Positions 1-8,013 of a DNA stretch of 14,522 nt are shown in pieces. Under the pieces are notes generated by a model that was given only the letters and a program-made list of their open reading frames with translations, was not told the origin of the DNA and did no database searches. Every line of letters starts with the position of its first letter. The stretch's first letter is position 1. Source of the DNA: UBA7656 sp040755335 (GTDB lineage Bacteria > Acidobacteriota > Blastocatellia > UBA7656); NCBI GenBank assembly GCA_040755335.1, contig JBFMAU010000167.1, positions 1-14,522 of the forward strand. Direction: 5' to 3'. The translations under genes were made by a program, and so were the position numbers.

Positions 1-332
1 TTGCGCGGCATCTGGAAACGCTCTATCGTAACCCCCAGCGCGTAAGAATGGGGAGGCAGCAGCCAGTATTCCGATCCGTCTTCAGCTTTCCTCAGAGGCA
101 CATCGAGGAGGCTGCTTGCGTCAAAGTTCTTGGGATCGATCTCCGTCCCCGTGACGGGCGAAAAAACTTTGAATTCGTCCCGCGCCAGTCGACAGTCATA
201 ACCGTAGCTCGACAGTCCGCAGCTTATTATTTTGCGGTCGCCTACTCTGCGAACGAGATTTTCCTCGAACGGTTCGATGAGCCGCTGCTCGCGGCACATC
301 CGCTTGATCCATACGTCGGACTTGATTGACAT
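1..332 (-). CDS. dcd: dCTP deaminase, 5' part (runs off the window's left edge)
   Basis: Converts dCTP to dUTP and ammonia in the cytoplasm, feeding dUMP and so thymidylate synthesis. The minus strand from 332 encodes 110 full codons with no stop. The N-terminus MSIKSDVWIKRM, then LIEPFEENLVRR, the core CGLSSYGYDCRLA (about residues 38-50), FKVF and DPKNFD (about 67-72), and LLPPHSYALGVTIE (about 91-104) match the longer Dcd type found in Pseudomonas and many other bacteria, rather than the E. coli type. The catalytic Glu/Ser-Arg segment lies beyond the window and cannot be checked. The ATG at 332 is preceded by a purine-rich Shine-Dalgarno (GAGGGG, about 7 bases away), and the family usually begins MSIKSD, so this start is secure. 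The gene has its own probable promoter (464-493) and a leader carrying a repeated hairpin. A plus-strand open frame over the same bases is a shadow. Confidence 0.95.
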   Translation of the reverse strand, partial: MSIKSDVWIKRMCREQRLIEPFEENLVRRVGDRKIISCGLSSYGYDCRLARDEFKVFSPVTGTEIDPKNFDASSLLDVPLRKAEDGSEYWLLPPHSYALGVTIERFQMPR

Positions 333-379
333 CCTCACCCCTCTGAAAAAGTGGTGCAAGCAGTCAGCTTGCGTGTAGC
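333..379 (-). repeat. Leader repeat, copy A (hairpin plus Shine-Dalgarno) before dcd
   Basis: Read on the minus strand this shows GCTACAC, then a perfect 6-bp hairpin GCAAGC-TGACT-GCTTGC (372-356), then CCACTTTTT and GAGGGG ending just before the dcd ATG. The same order GCTACAC, GC-rich hairpin, CCACTTT, GAGG recurs on the plus strand at 8061-8100, and in part at 8162-8200. The stems differ in sequence but each pairs with itself, which suggests that the folded form matters. The family is not one I can name. Confidence 0.55.
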
Positions 380-405
380 TTCAAAATTCGTACTTCCATA
401 GCGAA

Positions 406-426
406 GCGCAGCCTAACAGGTTGCGC
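406..426. repeat. 21-bp inverted repeat in the dcd leader
   Basis: GCGCA, one base, CCT, AAC, AGG, one base, TGCGC form an 8-pair hairpin around a 3-base loop, with a G-T pair on the plus strand and an A-C mismatch on the minus strand. It lies in the presumed 5' leader of dcd. It could be a transcript structure or a protein site; no T-run follows, so it is not a clear terminator. Confidence 0.4.
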
Positions 427-463
427 CACAAGACTCCTGAAAATTTTTCGCGCGAAGTCGAAA

Positions 464-493
464 AATGTAGCCGCCCGCCCGGTTGGAAGTCAA
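464..493 (-). promoter_or_regulatory. Probable sigma-70-type promoter for dcd
   Basis: On the minus strand TTGACT (493-488) and TACATT (469-464) are separated by 18 bases, close to the -35/-10 consensus, and point toward the dcd start about 130 bases away. A TTTTTCG/CGAAAAA inverted repeat (444-465) overlaps the downstream edge of the -10 and might be an operator. The rest of 333-527 shows no gene and no convincing terminator for the SWIM/helicase operon that ends at 528. Confidence 0.5.
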
Positions 494-527
494 ACAGAGA
501 TGAATACGAATGGTCTTTGCGAAAGGC

Positions 528-1403
528 TCACGAAATCGATTCGTCAATGGCTCTGGCTGCGGCTTCGACGGTCATGCTCATATAAGCGGGCGCGAGCAAC
601 TCCGCTGCATTCCTGCCTGAAACTTCTACCGGCGCAGGCCCCATCTGTTTCAAAAGCGCGTCGGGGATAGCGGCTGCCTGCGGACGGACTTTGAGACCGG
701 TGAAATCATCCCTCATCTTCCAGAAATCGCTCAGGCATTCTTCCAGCGGCGCGACTTCCTCGGATGGAATCATTCGATTATCTTCGCTCGCTTCGTCCGC
801 GCCTTCGTCCGTCGCACCTCGCAGCGCGCGAAGGTTCTCTATGATCTGTTGCTTCGAGCGGCCTCGCCACGCGAAGATCAAAAACGGGTCTTCATCGAAT
901 TGCTCCGCCAGTATGTAATATGTTGCCGCGATATGCTTGCACGGATTCGACCAGTCGGGACACGAGCAATCAGTCTCCATCTCTCTCTTCGACGCGGGGA
1001 AGAGCGCGAGGCGGCACTCGGTAAACGCTTCTTCGATCTCGCGGGGCATCTCTCCGGCGAGCAGCTTCGCCATAAACAATGCCTGAGAGGCCATCGCTTC
1101 TTCCACCTTCTTCCACTCGCTTTCGGAAAACGGATGGATCTCTATCCGAATTTTATAAGGCGTCGCAAAAGACCCCTGCACCTTCGAGGTGACGAGACCC
1201 GGAGCGATGTCGAGCTTCAAAACATTTCCTCCTCGCGCATAAGAGCGACCGCGCGAGAGTCGCGCCCCTATGTTGAAAGATTCCAGTATCGAGATGAATC
1301 GCTTCGACCACCACGTTTCGCCTATATCGCCCCGTTTGCTTTTGGCTTTGATCCCGCCGACGGGTTTGGGGCGAGGTCTTCGATCATAATTCCACCAACT
1401 CAT
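528..1403 (-). CDS. SWIM zinc-finger protein, partner of the SNF2 helicase
   Basis: A 291-residue protein with a clear SWIM zinc-binding signature CxCx6CxH at C146, C148, C155 and H157 (CSCPDWSNPCKH), followed by the usual helix AATYYILAEQFDEDPFLIF. SWIM domains bind zinc and are thought to contact DNA or proteins. The N-terminus carries WW and RG-rich segments (GETWWSKRF; LSRGRSYARGG) also typical of this family. The ATG at 1403 follows an AAGGAG Shine-Dalgarno that begins at the stop codon of the helicase gene; the gap is only 10 bp, so the two are almost surely co-transcribed. SNF2-SWIM neighbours are known in other bacteria (from memory, B. subtilis ywqA-ywqB and M. tuberculosis Rv2101-Rv2102), so the pair probably works together on DNA, but its exact job is not established. 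The C-terminal part (about 200-291) is acidic and then helical, with no recognised fold. Confidence 0.9.
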   Translation of the reverse strand: MSWWNYDRRPRPKPVGGIKAKSKRGDIGETWWSKRFISILESFNIGARLSRGRSYARGGNVLKLDIAPGLVTSKVQGSFATPYKIRIEIHPFSESEWKKVEEAMASQALFMAKLLAGEMPREIEEAFTECRLALFPASKREMETDCSCPDWSNPCKHIAATYYILAEQFDEDPFLIFAWRGRSKQQIIENLRALRGATDEGADEASEDNRMIPSEEVAPLEECLSDFWKMRDDFTGLKVRPQAAAIPDALLKQMGPAPVEVSGRNAAELLAPAYMSMTVEAAARAIDESIS

Positions 1404-1413
1404 AATCGCTCCT

Positions 1414-4400
1414 TCACGCTTCGGATACCGCGTCGGCGGACAACGCGACCATCTCGCGCAGTTGCGCCGTCGATAATTCAGTCAACCACGATTCGCCAGC
1501 GCCCACTATCCGCTCGGCTAGTTCTTTCTTCTGCTCTATCATCTGATCTATTCGCTCTTCGAGCGTGCCAACGCAGACAAATTTGCGCACCTGAACATTG
1601 CGCTTCTGACCTATGCGGAAAGCGCGGTCTGTGGCCTGATCTTCGACCGCAGGATTCCACCATCGGTCGAAGTGAATGACGTGCTGGGCGGCGGTGAGGT
1701 TGAGTCCCGTCCCGCCCGCTTTGAGCGAGAGCAGAAAGATCGGCGGCCCGTCCCGGCTCTGAAATCGCTCGACCATAGCGTCGCGCGCCTTCTTCGTCAC
1801 GCCTCCGTGAAGAAAGAGAACCTCGCGCCCGAATCGCTCCTGAAGATGAGATTTCAGCATGTGGCCCATCTCGGCGAACTGAGTGAAGCACAGCGCGCGG
1901 TCTCCCTCGGCCAGTATCTCTTCGATAATCTCTTCGAGGCGGGCCAGCTTGCCCGAACGATTCTCCAGACTCGATCCGTCCTGAAGCAGATGAGCCGGAT
2001 GATTGCACACCTGCTTGAGCTTCATCAACACGGCAAGCACCGCGCCCCTTCGCGCCATGCCTTCGCTCTCTTCGACTTTCTCCATCATCTCATCGACGAC
2101 GGCCTGATAAAGCGACGCCTGCTCTTTGGTGAGATTGCAGTAGGTTTTCATCTCGATCTTATCGGGCAGGTCGCGGATGATGCTCTTGTCGGTCTTGAGC
2201 CTGCGGAGTATGAACGGCCCGGTGACGCGTTTGAGAAGTGCGGCCTTTTCTTCGTCGCGGTAACGCTCGATGGGAGTGGCAAAGCGGGTGTGAAAATCAT
2301 TGGCCGAGCCGAGCAGCCCCGGATTGAGGAATTGCATGATCGACCATAATTCGGACAAGCGATTCTCGACCGGCGTTCCTGTAAGCGCCACCCGATGCGC
2401 GGCCCGAAAGCTTCGCACCGATTGCGTCTGCTTGGCCGATGGGTTCTTTATGTTCTGCGCTTCGTCCAGAGCCACGCGCGTCCACTCCATCTCTTCGAAC
2501 AGTTTGCGGTCTCTCGCTGCAAGCGCGTAGGTGGTGACGACGAGATCATTCTTCTTCGCCACCGCGGCGAATCTGCTGCCCGACAGCCTCTCCGTTCCGT
2601 GATGGACGTAGAGGCGAAGGCGGGGCGCGAACTTCGCCGCTTCCCTCTGCCAGTTGCCTACGACAGACATCGGGCAGACGAGAAGAGTCGGCCCCGTCTT
2701 CTCTCGCTCTCCGTTTTGCCGCTCGTTGAGGAGCAGGGCGAGAAGCTGGGCCGTGTTATGACACAGAATATTGTTGGCGACGAAATTGTGATGCCGCTCG
2801 ATCTCGAAGTCATAAACCCATCCGTCGTAATCAATCTCCGAAATGTCTTTGATCCTGCAATAGTAGACTTCCTGATCGAGAAGACGGCGCAAATCGTCTC
2901 TCATTGCGGCGAGTCTTGTTGTGTCGAGTCTCGAATAAACTTCGAGCGTCTGAGAAGTCCATTTTGACGGCTTGAGCGTTCTGTACTTTCGCTCGGACTC
3001 GCCGCTGAGTATGCTGTCGACCGAAGCCGCGACGCGCTCCAGACTGAATCGCGAGAACTGCTGTGTGCCGTTGATGTAAATCGTATTGTGCATGCCGAGA
3101 TGTCGAACCGGGAGACCCGTATCGGCGATGGCGTCTGCGACCAGTCGAGAGGCGGGGATGCCTTCGACATTGGTGTTGCACTTGTGTTGACAGATTCGCT
3201 CAAGGCGCGCCTGTTTGTTCGCATCCGCGAATCCGATTTCCTGACGGAACTTCCTCGCGGCATTGCCGCCCATGATGCCGGCGTAATAAGTGCGAAAGAT
3301 GCCCGTGCCGTTCGTCGCGCGTTTATTTTTAGAGGATGTTCGCATCCAGATGCCGAATCTGCGAAGCAGGTGAGCAAGCTGATTGATGAGCAGAGGCGAG
3401 GCCGTGCTTATCTCAACGCATCGCATGCTCTCGACAGCCGACGCTTCCGCGTCGAAATAGTTTCTCAGAAACAGACGCACGCTATCCTTGTCGGCCTGCA
3501 TGACGAAAGGCGGAATCGATTTTTCGCGCGACGGCCTGCCCCACTCATAGCCTCTGGATTCGAGAAAGCGACGGTATTGCGCGCTGTTGATACGCAGATA
3601 AGTTGCTTTGCCATTGGTGGGAATCTTAATCGAAGGGTTGTTGATTTTGATCCCATGCTTTTCGCTCAGACGAATCAGGCATTCTCGCAATTCCTCAAGC
3701 GTCGAAGTGTTCTTCTGCGTTATAGTCACGCTGGCCACGCGGGGCGATTCATATCCTTCCGCAATCTGCCAGGCCAGGAATTTAATCAGGTCAGGGTCTT
3801 CCGGCTTGCCCTGCCACACTGTCTTTGCCGGAACGCAAACATAGTCGCCCGAATGAAGTTCGTTCGTCCATCCTTTATCGGTCAACAGCTTGTGCCGCCG
3901 GGTTATGGTCACGCTGCTTCCGTCTTCCAGACTTATCTTTCGCAACGGCTCGTTGACTCTCTGGCGATATAATTTCTTTATTCGAGTCTGCACTATCCGC
4001 CCGCTCCTCTCGTCAATCGAGTTGGCGAACAACGACTCCGCGGGATCGGCCCAATAGCCTTCACCATCGAATGAGACTTCGCCGCTGTAACGATTCCAGA
4101 TGTCTTCGGCTCTGATCAGCATTCCGTTGACGGCTATGAGCGAGTCCGCGCTCAGGCACTTGCCCAATCCCATATCGTCGGCGAGGCATGCGCCGAGGCC
4201 CAGACCGTTGAGGAATGAAAGCCACGCAAGCCCTCGCTCCTGATACGGGCGCAGGCTGCCGACGAATCCGGCGGGCGTTTTGACAGACTTGATATTCTGC
4301 TTGTCCCCCTCGAACAGATTTTTCATCCACCCTTTCGCTTCCACTCCCGTCACCGGAAGGCCTACCTGGGCGGAGTCCAATCCAAGACCTATTCGCATGG

Positions 4401-5877
4401 CCTCGCCTGCGGTCATCTCGCCCGACTCATTCCGCTTGCTGAAAAAGTCGAGCGCGGCTTCGATCTCTTCCTGTTTAAGCTCGACCCACTGGCCGCGCAC
4501 CTTCACCAGCGGAACCTTGAGGCTCGCAAGCTTCATGAAATCCTCGAACGACAACTCCTCATCGCCGAGCGCGACCTGCCATCGGTACTCGACTATCGAA
4601 TCCAGTCCGAGCAGCCCGGAAGAGACGACCTTTTTGCTTTGCGGACTCGTTTTGAGTCTGACGCCGAGTCGCGATGATGGTTTTCTCCACCACGCGGGAA
4701 CCAGCACGCCGAAGCCCGATTGTTCGAGAAGCGGCGCAGTCTCGCGCAGAAAATTGTATGCGCCGTTTATGTCCAGCTTCATCTCTGCGGGCCTGACTGT
4801 TCTGAGCGCGGTCTCAAGCGAGGGGTAAAGCCGCGTGGCGCGTCCGAGATCGTGGAGGAGTTTCTCCTGCGGGTTTTCCAGCTTTCGCGATGAGAATTTG
4901 AGCGCGTTACCCTTAGTCTTCCATACCACATCGGCAGGGACGAGCAGGCTTCGATCATCGGTGGCCTGAAGCAGAAACTCCACTCGCCATGAGTCGTCCC
5001 CCTTTTTCGATATCTTCTCCGCGACCATCGGCTCGGACAATCGAAAGCAGGTTCTGAGAGTAGCCTGCGAATCGGAGACAGTGGAGCGTCCCCATTCGAC
5101 GATCTGCTTTTGAAGCTTGAGAAGGTCGCTCTCACTGGCCTCGATGATGCCATCAGCAGATGATAGCGCGGCAAGCCATGCCTGAGCCGCATCGACTTTC
5201 TTTCCGCGTCGACGGATCAGCGGCTCTGTGAGCGCGCGGCGAATTTCCGCGTCGACGATTCGCTCGATCATATCGTTGAGGATGTCGGAAGGCGGGCGGC
5301 CTCTGGTGTCTGTGGATTCGGCGCGACAGCTTGCGGGCATAGCGCGGGCGAGCGCGCTCAATCGGCGGATGTCTTCTTCATCGGGCGCAGCGCGCCACAC
5401 GGCGATGAAGCGGTCATCGCGCTTCGTCAGAGAGGGTATCGCTCGCCCGCGAGCCACCATCTCAAGCGAGAGCTTGGCCGCTTCGCTGAAAAAGCGCAGC
5501 GATTCTCCCGTTCGTATTGGCGGATTTCCTTCCCCGATGGAGAGCAGAAAATCGAGCGCGTCGGGAGGCGCAAGAGCAATCGCCGTCGCCTCCCACCGGG
5601 CGAGTTTTGCGCCTGCCCTGTCACGGTCGAAAAACATATAAGGCGAGGGCAGCGGCGCATCCGCCGCGGTCGGAAGCAGCAACGTCACAACGGATTCGAG
5701 CGAGCTATCGATAGCCGGATTCATCTGGTTGAGGCTCTCGCGCAGCGATTGCGCGGAGCAGGCGAACGGATGAACGGTTTTCGATTTTCGGCGAGGCTTT
5801 CGCTCAAGGAGCGCGGAATCCTCGCCCCAGATTTTCAGATTTGAGTCGGACGCCCATACGGCGTGAAGGATTATCAT
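1414..5877 (-). CDS. SNF2-family helicase/ATPase interrupted by an intein
   Basis: A 1487-residue precursor. Removing the intein (residues 574-1041) leaves a 1019-residue host protein, normal for the bacterial SNF2 group that carries an N-terminal DUF3670-type region (here about 390-510, including LSFEDFMKLASLKVPLVKV). Helicase motifs in order: Walker A DDMGLGK(568-573)+T1042; Ia LLVCPMSVVGNWQRE (1065-1079); motif II LDEAQ (1137-1141), DEAQ in place of the more usual DEAH/DEGH; III ALTGTPVENRLSELWS (1164-1179); IV ALCFTQF (1328-1334); V LSLKAGGTGLNLTAA (1383-1397); VI DQATDRAFRIGQ (1413-1424). Such proteins use ATP to move along duplex DNA and remodel DNA-protein complexes. The start MIILHAVWASDSNLKIWGE fits the family N-terminus, though its Shine-Dalgarno is weak. 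First gene of an operon with the SWIM protein, under a good promoter at 5917-5945. The precursor has a split Walker A, so it should be inactive until spliced. Confidence 0.95.
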   Translation of the reverse strand: MIILHAVWASDSNLKIWGEDSALLERKPRRKSKTVHPFACSAQSLRESLNQMNPAIDSSLESVVTLLLPTAADAPLPSPYMFFDRDRAGAKLARWEATAIALAPPDALDFLLSIGEGNPPIRTGESLRFFSEAAKLSLEMVARGRAIPSLTKRDDRFIAVWRAAPDEEDIRRLSALARAMPASCRAESTDTRGRPPSDILNDMIERIVDAEIRRALTEPLIRRRGKKVDAAQAWLAALSSADGIIEASESDLLKLQKQIVEWGRSTVSDSQATLRTCFRLSEPMVAEKISKKGDDSWRVEFLLQATDDRSLLVPADVVWKTKGNALKFSSRKLENPQEKLLHDLGRATRLYPSLETALRTVRPAEMKLDINGAYNFLRETAPLLEQSGFGVLVPAWWRKPSSRLGVRLKTSPQSKKVVSSGLLGLDSIVEYRWQVALGDEELSFEDFMKLASLKVPLVKVRGQWVELKQEEIEAALDFFSKRNESGEMTAGEAMRIGLGLDSAQVGLPVTGVEAKGWMKNLFEGDKQNIKSVKTPAGFVGSLRPYQERGLAWLSFLNGLGLGACLADDMGLGKCLSADSLIAVNGMLIRAEDIWNRYSGEVSFDGEGYWADPAESLFANSIDERSGRIVQTRIKKLYRQRVNEPLRKISLEDGSSVTITRRHKLLTDKGWTNELHSGDYVCVPAKTVWQGKPEDPDLIKFLAWQIAEGYESPRVASVTITQKNTSTLEELRECLIRLSEKHGIKINNPSIKIPTNGKATYLRINSAQYRRFLESRGYEWGRPSREKSIPPFVMQADKDSVRLFLRNYFDAEASAVESMRCVEISTASPLLINQLAHLLRRFGIWMRTSSKNKRATNGTGIFRTYYAGIMGGNAARKFRQEIGFADANKQARLERICQHKCNTNVEGIPASRLVADAIADTGLPVRHLGMHNTIYINGTQQFSRFSLERVAASVDSILSGESERKYRTLKPSKWTSQTLEVYSRLDTTRLAAMRDDLRRLLDQEVYYCRIKDISEIDYDGWVYDFEIERHHNFVANNILCHNTAQLLALLLNERQNGEREKTGPTLLVCPMSVVGNWQREAAKFAPRLRLYVHHGTERLSGSRFAAVAKKNDLVVTTYALAARDRKLFEEMEWTRVALDEAQNIKNPSAKQTQSVRSFRAAHRVALTGTPVENRLSELWSIMQFLNPGLLGSANDFHTRFATPIERYRDEEKAALLKRVTGPFILRRLKTDKSIIRDLPDKIEMKTYCNLTKEQASLYQAVVDEMMEKVEESEGMARRGAVLAVLMKLKQVCNHPAHLLQDGSSLENRSGKLARLEEIIEEILAEGDRALCFTQFAEMGHMLKSHLQERFGREVLFLHGGVTKKARDAMVERFQSRDGPPIFLLSLKAGGTGLNLTAAQHVIHFDRWWNPAVEDQATDRAFRIGQKRNVQVRKFVCVGTLEERIDQMIEQKKELAERIVGAGESWLTELSTAQLREMVALSADAVSEA
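2755..4158 (-). mobile_element. LAGLIDADG intein inside the SNF2 Walker A motif
   Basis: A 468-residue intein covering helicase residues C574 to N1041. Block A is CLSADSLIAVNG with catalytic Cys1; block B is SSVTITRRHKLL with the TxxH motif (T659, H662); block F is VYDFEIERHHNFVANN; block G ends with ILCHN, giving the penultimate His1040 and terminal Asn1041; the +1 residue is Thr1042. All class 1 splicing residues are therefore present. The central endonuclease has two dodecapeptide helices, FLAWQIAEGYES (700-711, acidic E707) and FLRNYFDAEASA (803-814, acidic D809), with block D KSIPPFVMQAD (786-796) between them and an H-type helix INQLAHLLRRFGIW (831-844). It thus looks like an intact homing endonuclease. 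The insertion falls between Lys and Thr of GLGKT, a favoured intein site in P-loop proteins. Boundaries were checked codon by codon (TGC at 4158-4156, AAC at 2757-2755). Confidence 0.95.
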
Positions 5878-5916
5878 AAGCGGATTGCTCAGGCGAAGCG
5901 ATTATCGTGAGTGTGA

Positions 5917-5945
5917 ATGATAACGGCTGTGATCGCTCGAATCAA
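5917..5945 (-). promoter_or_regulatory. Probable promoter of the SNF2-SWIM operon
   Basis: On the minus strand TTGATT (5945-5940) and TATCAT (5922-5917) lie 17 bases apart, near-consensus for housekeeping sigma-70. Transcription would begin about 30 bases before the helicase ATG at 5877. The site lies in the 123-bp divergent region shared with the histidine kinase gene; no equally good plus-strand promoter is visible there (TTGCAG/TTATTC with a 16-base spacer is the best weak candidate). Confidence 0.55.
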
Positions 5946-6000
5946 TTTCGACTTCGAACCTGTTGCAGCCGGAATCGTAATCTGTTATTCGATCAGGTGA

Positions 6001-7152
6001 ATGACGATGGCCGACAGTTCGAAAAAAACTCAGCGATTGCTGGTCGCATCTCTCATATTCGCCTATTACACCGCGCACGGACTGCTGCTCTTAGGCTATC
6101 GCTATCTCGACGACCTGACGCGAGAAAAGACCGGCACGTTCCTTCCCCGGTTGATAGAAGAGATGACCGGCGCTTATGGCGGCGCGATCATATTCCCGCT
6201 CGTCGTCCTCTTCGTCCGAAAGTTCAGGCTGAGATGGGGAAACCTGCTCCGATTGCTGCCGCTTCATCTCCTCGCGCTGTCTTTATTTTCAGCCGCGCAC
6301 ACGACCCTCAACGCCGTCACCAGATGGACGCTTTTTCCCGTCGCGGGGCTTGGCGATTATGACTATGGAATCATGTCGATCAGGTACGCGATGGAGTTTT
6401 CCAACGATGTCATCTCCTACACGCTCATCGTAGGATTCATCTACCTGTTCGATCATTACCGGCAGTCACGCGATCGCGAAGTTTTGACGGCTCAACTCGA
6501 AACCCGCCTCGCGCAGGCGCAGTTGCAATCGCTCAGGCTTCAGCTTCAGCCCCATTTTTTATTCAACACGCTCAACACCATCTCCGCGATGATCTATGAA
6601 AACCCGCGGGCCGCTGATGAGATGATCGCGCGATTGAGCGACCTGCTGCGCATGACTTTGCGCAACTCTCAATCGCAGGAAGTGACGCTTGCCGAGGAGT
6701 TGGAATTTTTGAACCTCTACGTGGAAATCATGAAGGCGCGCTTCGAAGAGCGTCTCGTCGTGCGCATCGATGTGGAATCCTCAACGCACAGCGCGTTGGT
6801 TCCTCAACTCCTGCTTCAGCCGCTTGTGGAAAACTCCATCCGCCATGCAATCGATCCGCGAGGGCGGGTCGCTATCGATGTTCGCTCCACGCGCGAAAAC
6901 GGCTCACTCATCCTGGAGGTCATCGATGACGGGCCGGGTATCACTGGAGATTCAAAGGCGATGTCGGGCGGCGGAATAGGACTTTTGAATACGGCTGAAC
7001 GCCTCCGCCAGCTTTATGGCGAAGCGCATGATTTCGCGCTCGCTAATGCCGAAGGGGGCGGGCTTGCGGTAAGAATCACTGTCCCTTTCCGTCAAAACGG
7101 ATTCGATGGAGAAGCGAGTGATGTCGAAGATTCGAGTTCTGATAGTCGATGA
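6001..7152 (+). CDS. LytS/AlgZ-type membrane sensor histidine kinase
   Basis: A 383-residue kinase that autophosphorylates and passes phosphate to the LytTR regulator encoded next to it. The N-terminal part (to about 152) has roughly four hydrophobic membrane segments (about 12-34, 60-73, 83-98, 137-152) with no separate periplasmic sensor domain. Next comes a short coiled linker (QLETRLAQAQLQSLRLQLQ), then the His_kinase block PHFLFNTLNTI with His185, then an ATPase domain with N-box LVENSIRHA (N278), G1 DDGPG (309-313) and G2 GGGIGLLNTAERL (from 323). This arrangement defines the LytS/YehU family. Two starts are possible: ATG 6001 abuts an AGGTGA (5995-6000), whereas ATG 6007 (residue 3) lies 6 bases from it and is probably the true start. 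The 3' end overlaps the regulator gene by 32 bp, indicating translational coupling. The sensed signal is unknown. Confidence 0.93.
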   Translation: MTMADSSKKTQRLLVASLIFAYYTAHGLLLLGYRYLDDLTREKTGTFLPRLIEEMTGAYGGAIIFPLVVLFVRKFRLRWGNLLRLLPLHLLALSLFSAAHTTLNAVTRWTLFPVAGLGDYDYGIMSIRYAMEFSNDVISYTLIVGFIYLFDHYRQSRDREVLTAQLETRLAQAQLQSLRLQLQPHFLFNTLNTISAMIYENPRAADEMIARLSDLLRMTLRNSQSQEVTLAEELEFLNLYVEIMKARFEERLVVRIDVESSTHSALVPQLLLQPLVENSIRHAIDPRGRVAIDVRSTRENGSLILEVIDDGPGITGDSKAMSGGGIGLLNTAERLRQLYGEAHDFALANAEGGGLAVRITVPFRQNGFDGEASDVEDSSSDSR

Positions 7153-7885
7153 CGAGCGGCCCGCCCGTCGAAAAATCCGCCGCTATCTCGACGCCGAAGC
7201 GGATATTGAAATCGTCGCGGAAGCGGGCGACGGGCAGGAAGCCGTCGCGGCGATAGAGAAAGAACGCCCCGATCTGGTTTTCCTCGATGTGCAGATGCCC
7301 GGTATGGACGGGTTCAGCGTCATCGAGGCTTTGAGCCTGCACCCGCTCCCTCAAATCGTTTTCGTCACGGCGCACGACGAATTCGCCCTGCGCGCCTTCG
7401 AAGTTCACGCGCTCGATTATCTGCTCAAGCCTTTCGAGCCTTCGCGGTTCAAAAAAGTTCTTGAGCGAGTGAGAGAGCAAGTCAAACGAATGAGCGATGA
7501 CGCGAGCCAGCAGGTGAGCCGCCTGCTCGAAGAAATGCGAGGCCGCAGTTATCTCGAACGATTGTTCATCCATTCAGGCGAGCGCGCTTTTTTTCTTCAG
7601 GTGAGCAGAATCGAGTGGATAGAAGCGGCGAAAAACTATGTCCGCCTGCATGCGGGGCAGGATGTTTACAAGCTGCGCGGAACCATCGAGGGGCTTTGCC
7701 GAAGGCTCGACCCGGAGCGATTCATCAGGGTCAATCGATCTCAGGCGGTCAACCTGGAAAGCATACGCGAGTTGCAGCCGTGGTTTCACGGCGAGTACAG
7801 AATCATCCTCAAAGACGGCACCGAGATGATGTGGAGCCGCCGCTACCTTGACCGCTCTTCGCATCTGTTCACCAATCAGTTCTGA
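7121..7885 (+). CDS. LytTR-family response regulator
   Basis: A 254-residue two-domain regulator. The receiver domain (about 3-120) has the acidic pair D10/D11 in VLIVDDE, phosphoacceptor D56 in VFLDVQMPG, T83 in FVTAHDE and K103 in LLKPFEP. A linker of about 20 residues leads to a LytTR DNA-binding domain (about 145-250) with IEWIEAAKNYVRLH, FIRVNRSQAVNLESI and the closing MMWSRRYLDR. LytTR proteins bind direct repeats upstream of their targets. The ATG at 7121 is preferred because GGAG (7108-7111) sits 9 bases upstream and the protein then starts MSKIRVLIVDDE; an in-frame ATG at 7106 would add five residues but lacks a Shine-Dalgarno. It overlaps the kinase gene, so the two are co-expressed. 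Targets are not evident; the next gene is the PQQ dehydrogenase. Confidence 0.95.
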   Translation: MSKIRVLIVDDERPARRKIRRYLDAEADIEIVAEAGDGQEAVAAIEKERPDLVFLDVQMPGMDGFSVIEALSLHPLPQIVFVTAHDEFALRAFEVHALDYLLKPFEPSRFKKVLERVREQVKRMSDDASQQVSRLLEEMRGRSYLERLFIHSGERAFFLQVSRIEWIEAAKNYVRLHAGQDVYKLRGTIEGLCRRLDPERFIRVNRSQAVNLESIRELQPWFHGEYRIILKDGTEMMWSRRYLDRSSHLFTNQF

Positions 7886-7944
7886 CATTCGTCGTCACTC
7901 GAATCCCGCTCGTCCCCGCCCCGCCAGAATTCGTCCCCGAATCG

Positions 7945-7973
7945 TTGTCCTTGTCTCTGAGTGCGAGTAAAAC
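7945..7973 (+). promoter_or_regulatory. Possible promoter upstream of the PQQ dehydrogenase
   Basis: TTGTCC and TAAAAC are separated by 17 bases; each matches four of six consensus positions. It would give a leader of about 230 bases that includes the dyad and both repeat copies. A TTGACA at 8130-8135 is a second possible -35, but no good -10 stands at the right distance. Confidence 0.3.
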
Positions 7974-8013
7974 TTCGATTTGAATCGCCAGCGTTTATTT
8001 CAGATTTGATGTG

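Noticed and set aside
48..329. 93-codon plus-strand open frame
   Set aside because: It lies antisense to dcd, whose minus-strand protein matches the family along its whole visible length and has a proper start and Shine-Dalgarno.
849..1679. 276-codon plus-strand open frame
   Set aside because: Antisense across the SWIM gene and the helicase 3' end; its protein is arginine-rich and lacks any domain, as expected of a shadow frame in GC-rich DNA.
3088..3972. 294-codon plus-strand open frame inside the intein
   Set aside because: The minus frame holds all intein and endonuclease motifs; the plus frame has none and no Shine-Dalgarno.
528..5877. SNF2-SWIM pair as a phage-defence island (DISARM-like)
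   Set aside because: DISARM carries a SNF2-like protein, but no methylase, DUF1998 or phospholipase-D gene is present, and the SNF2-SWIM pair is a widespread unit elsewhere. Nothing here specifically supports defence.
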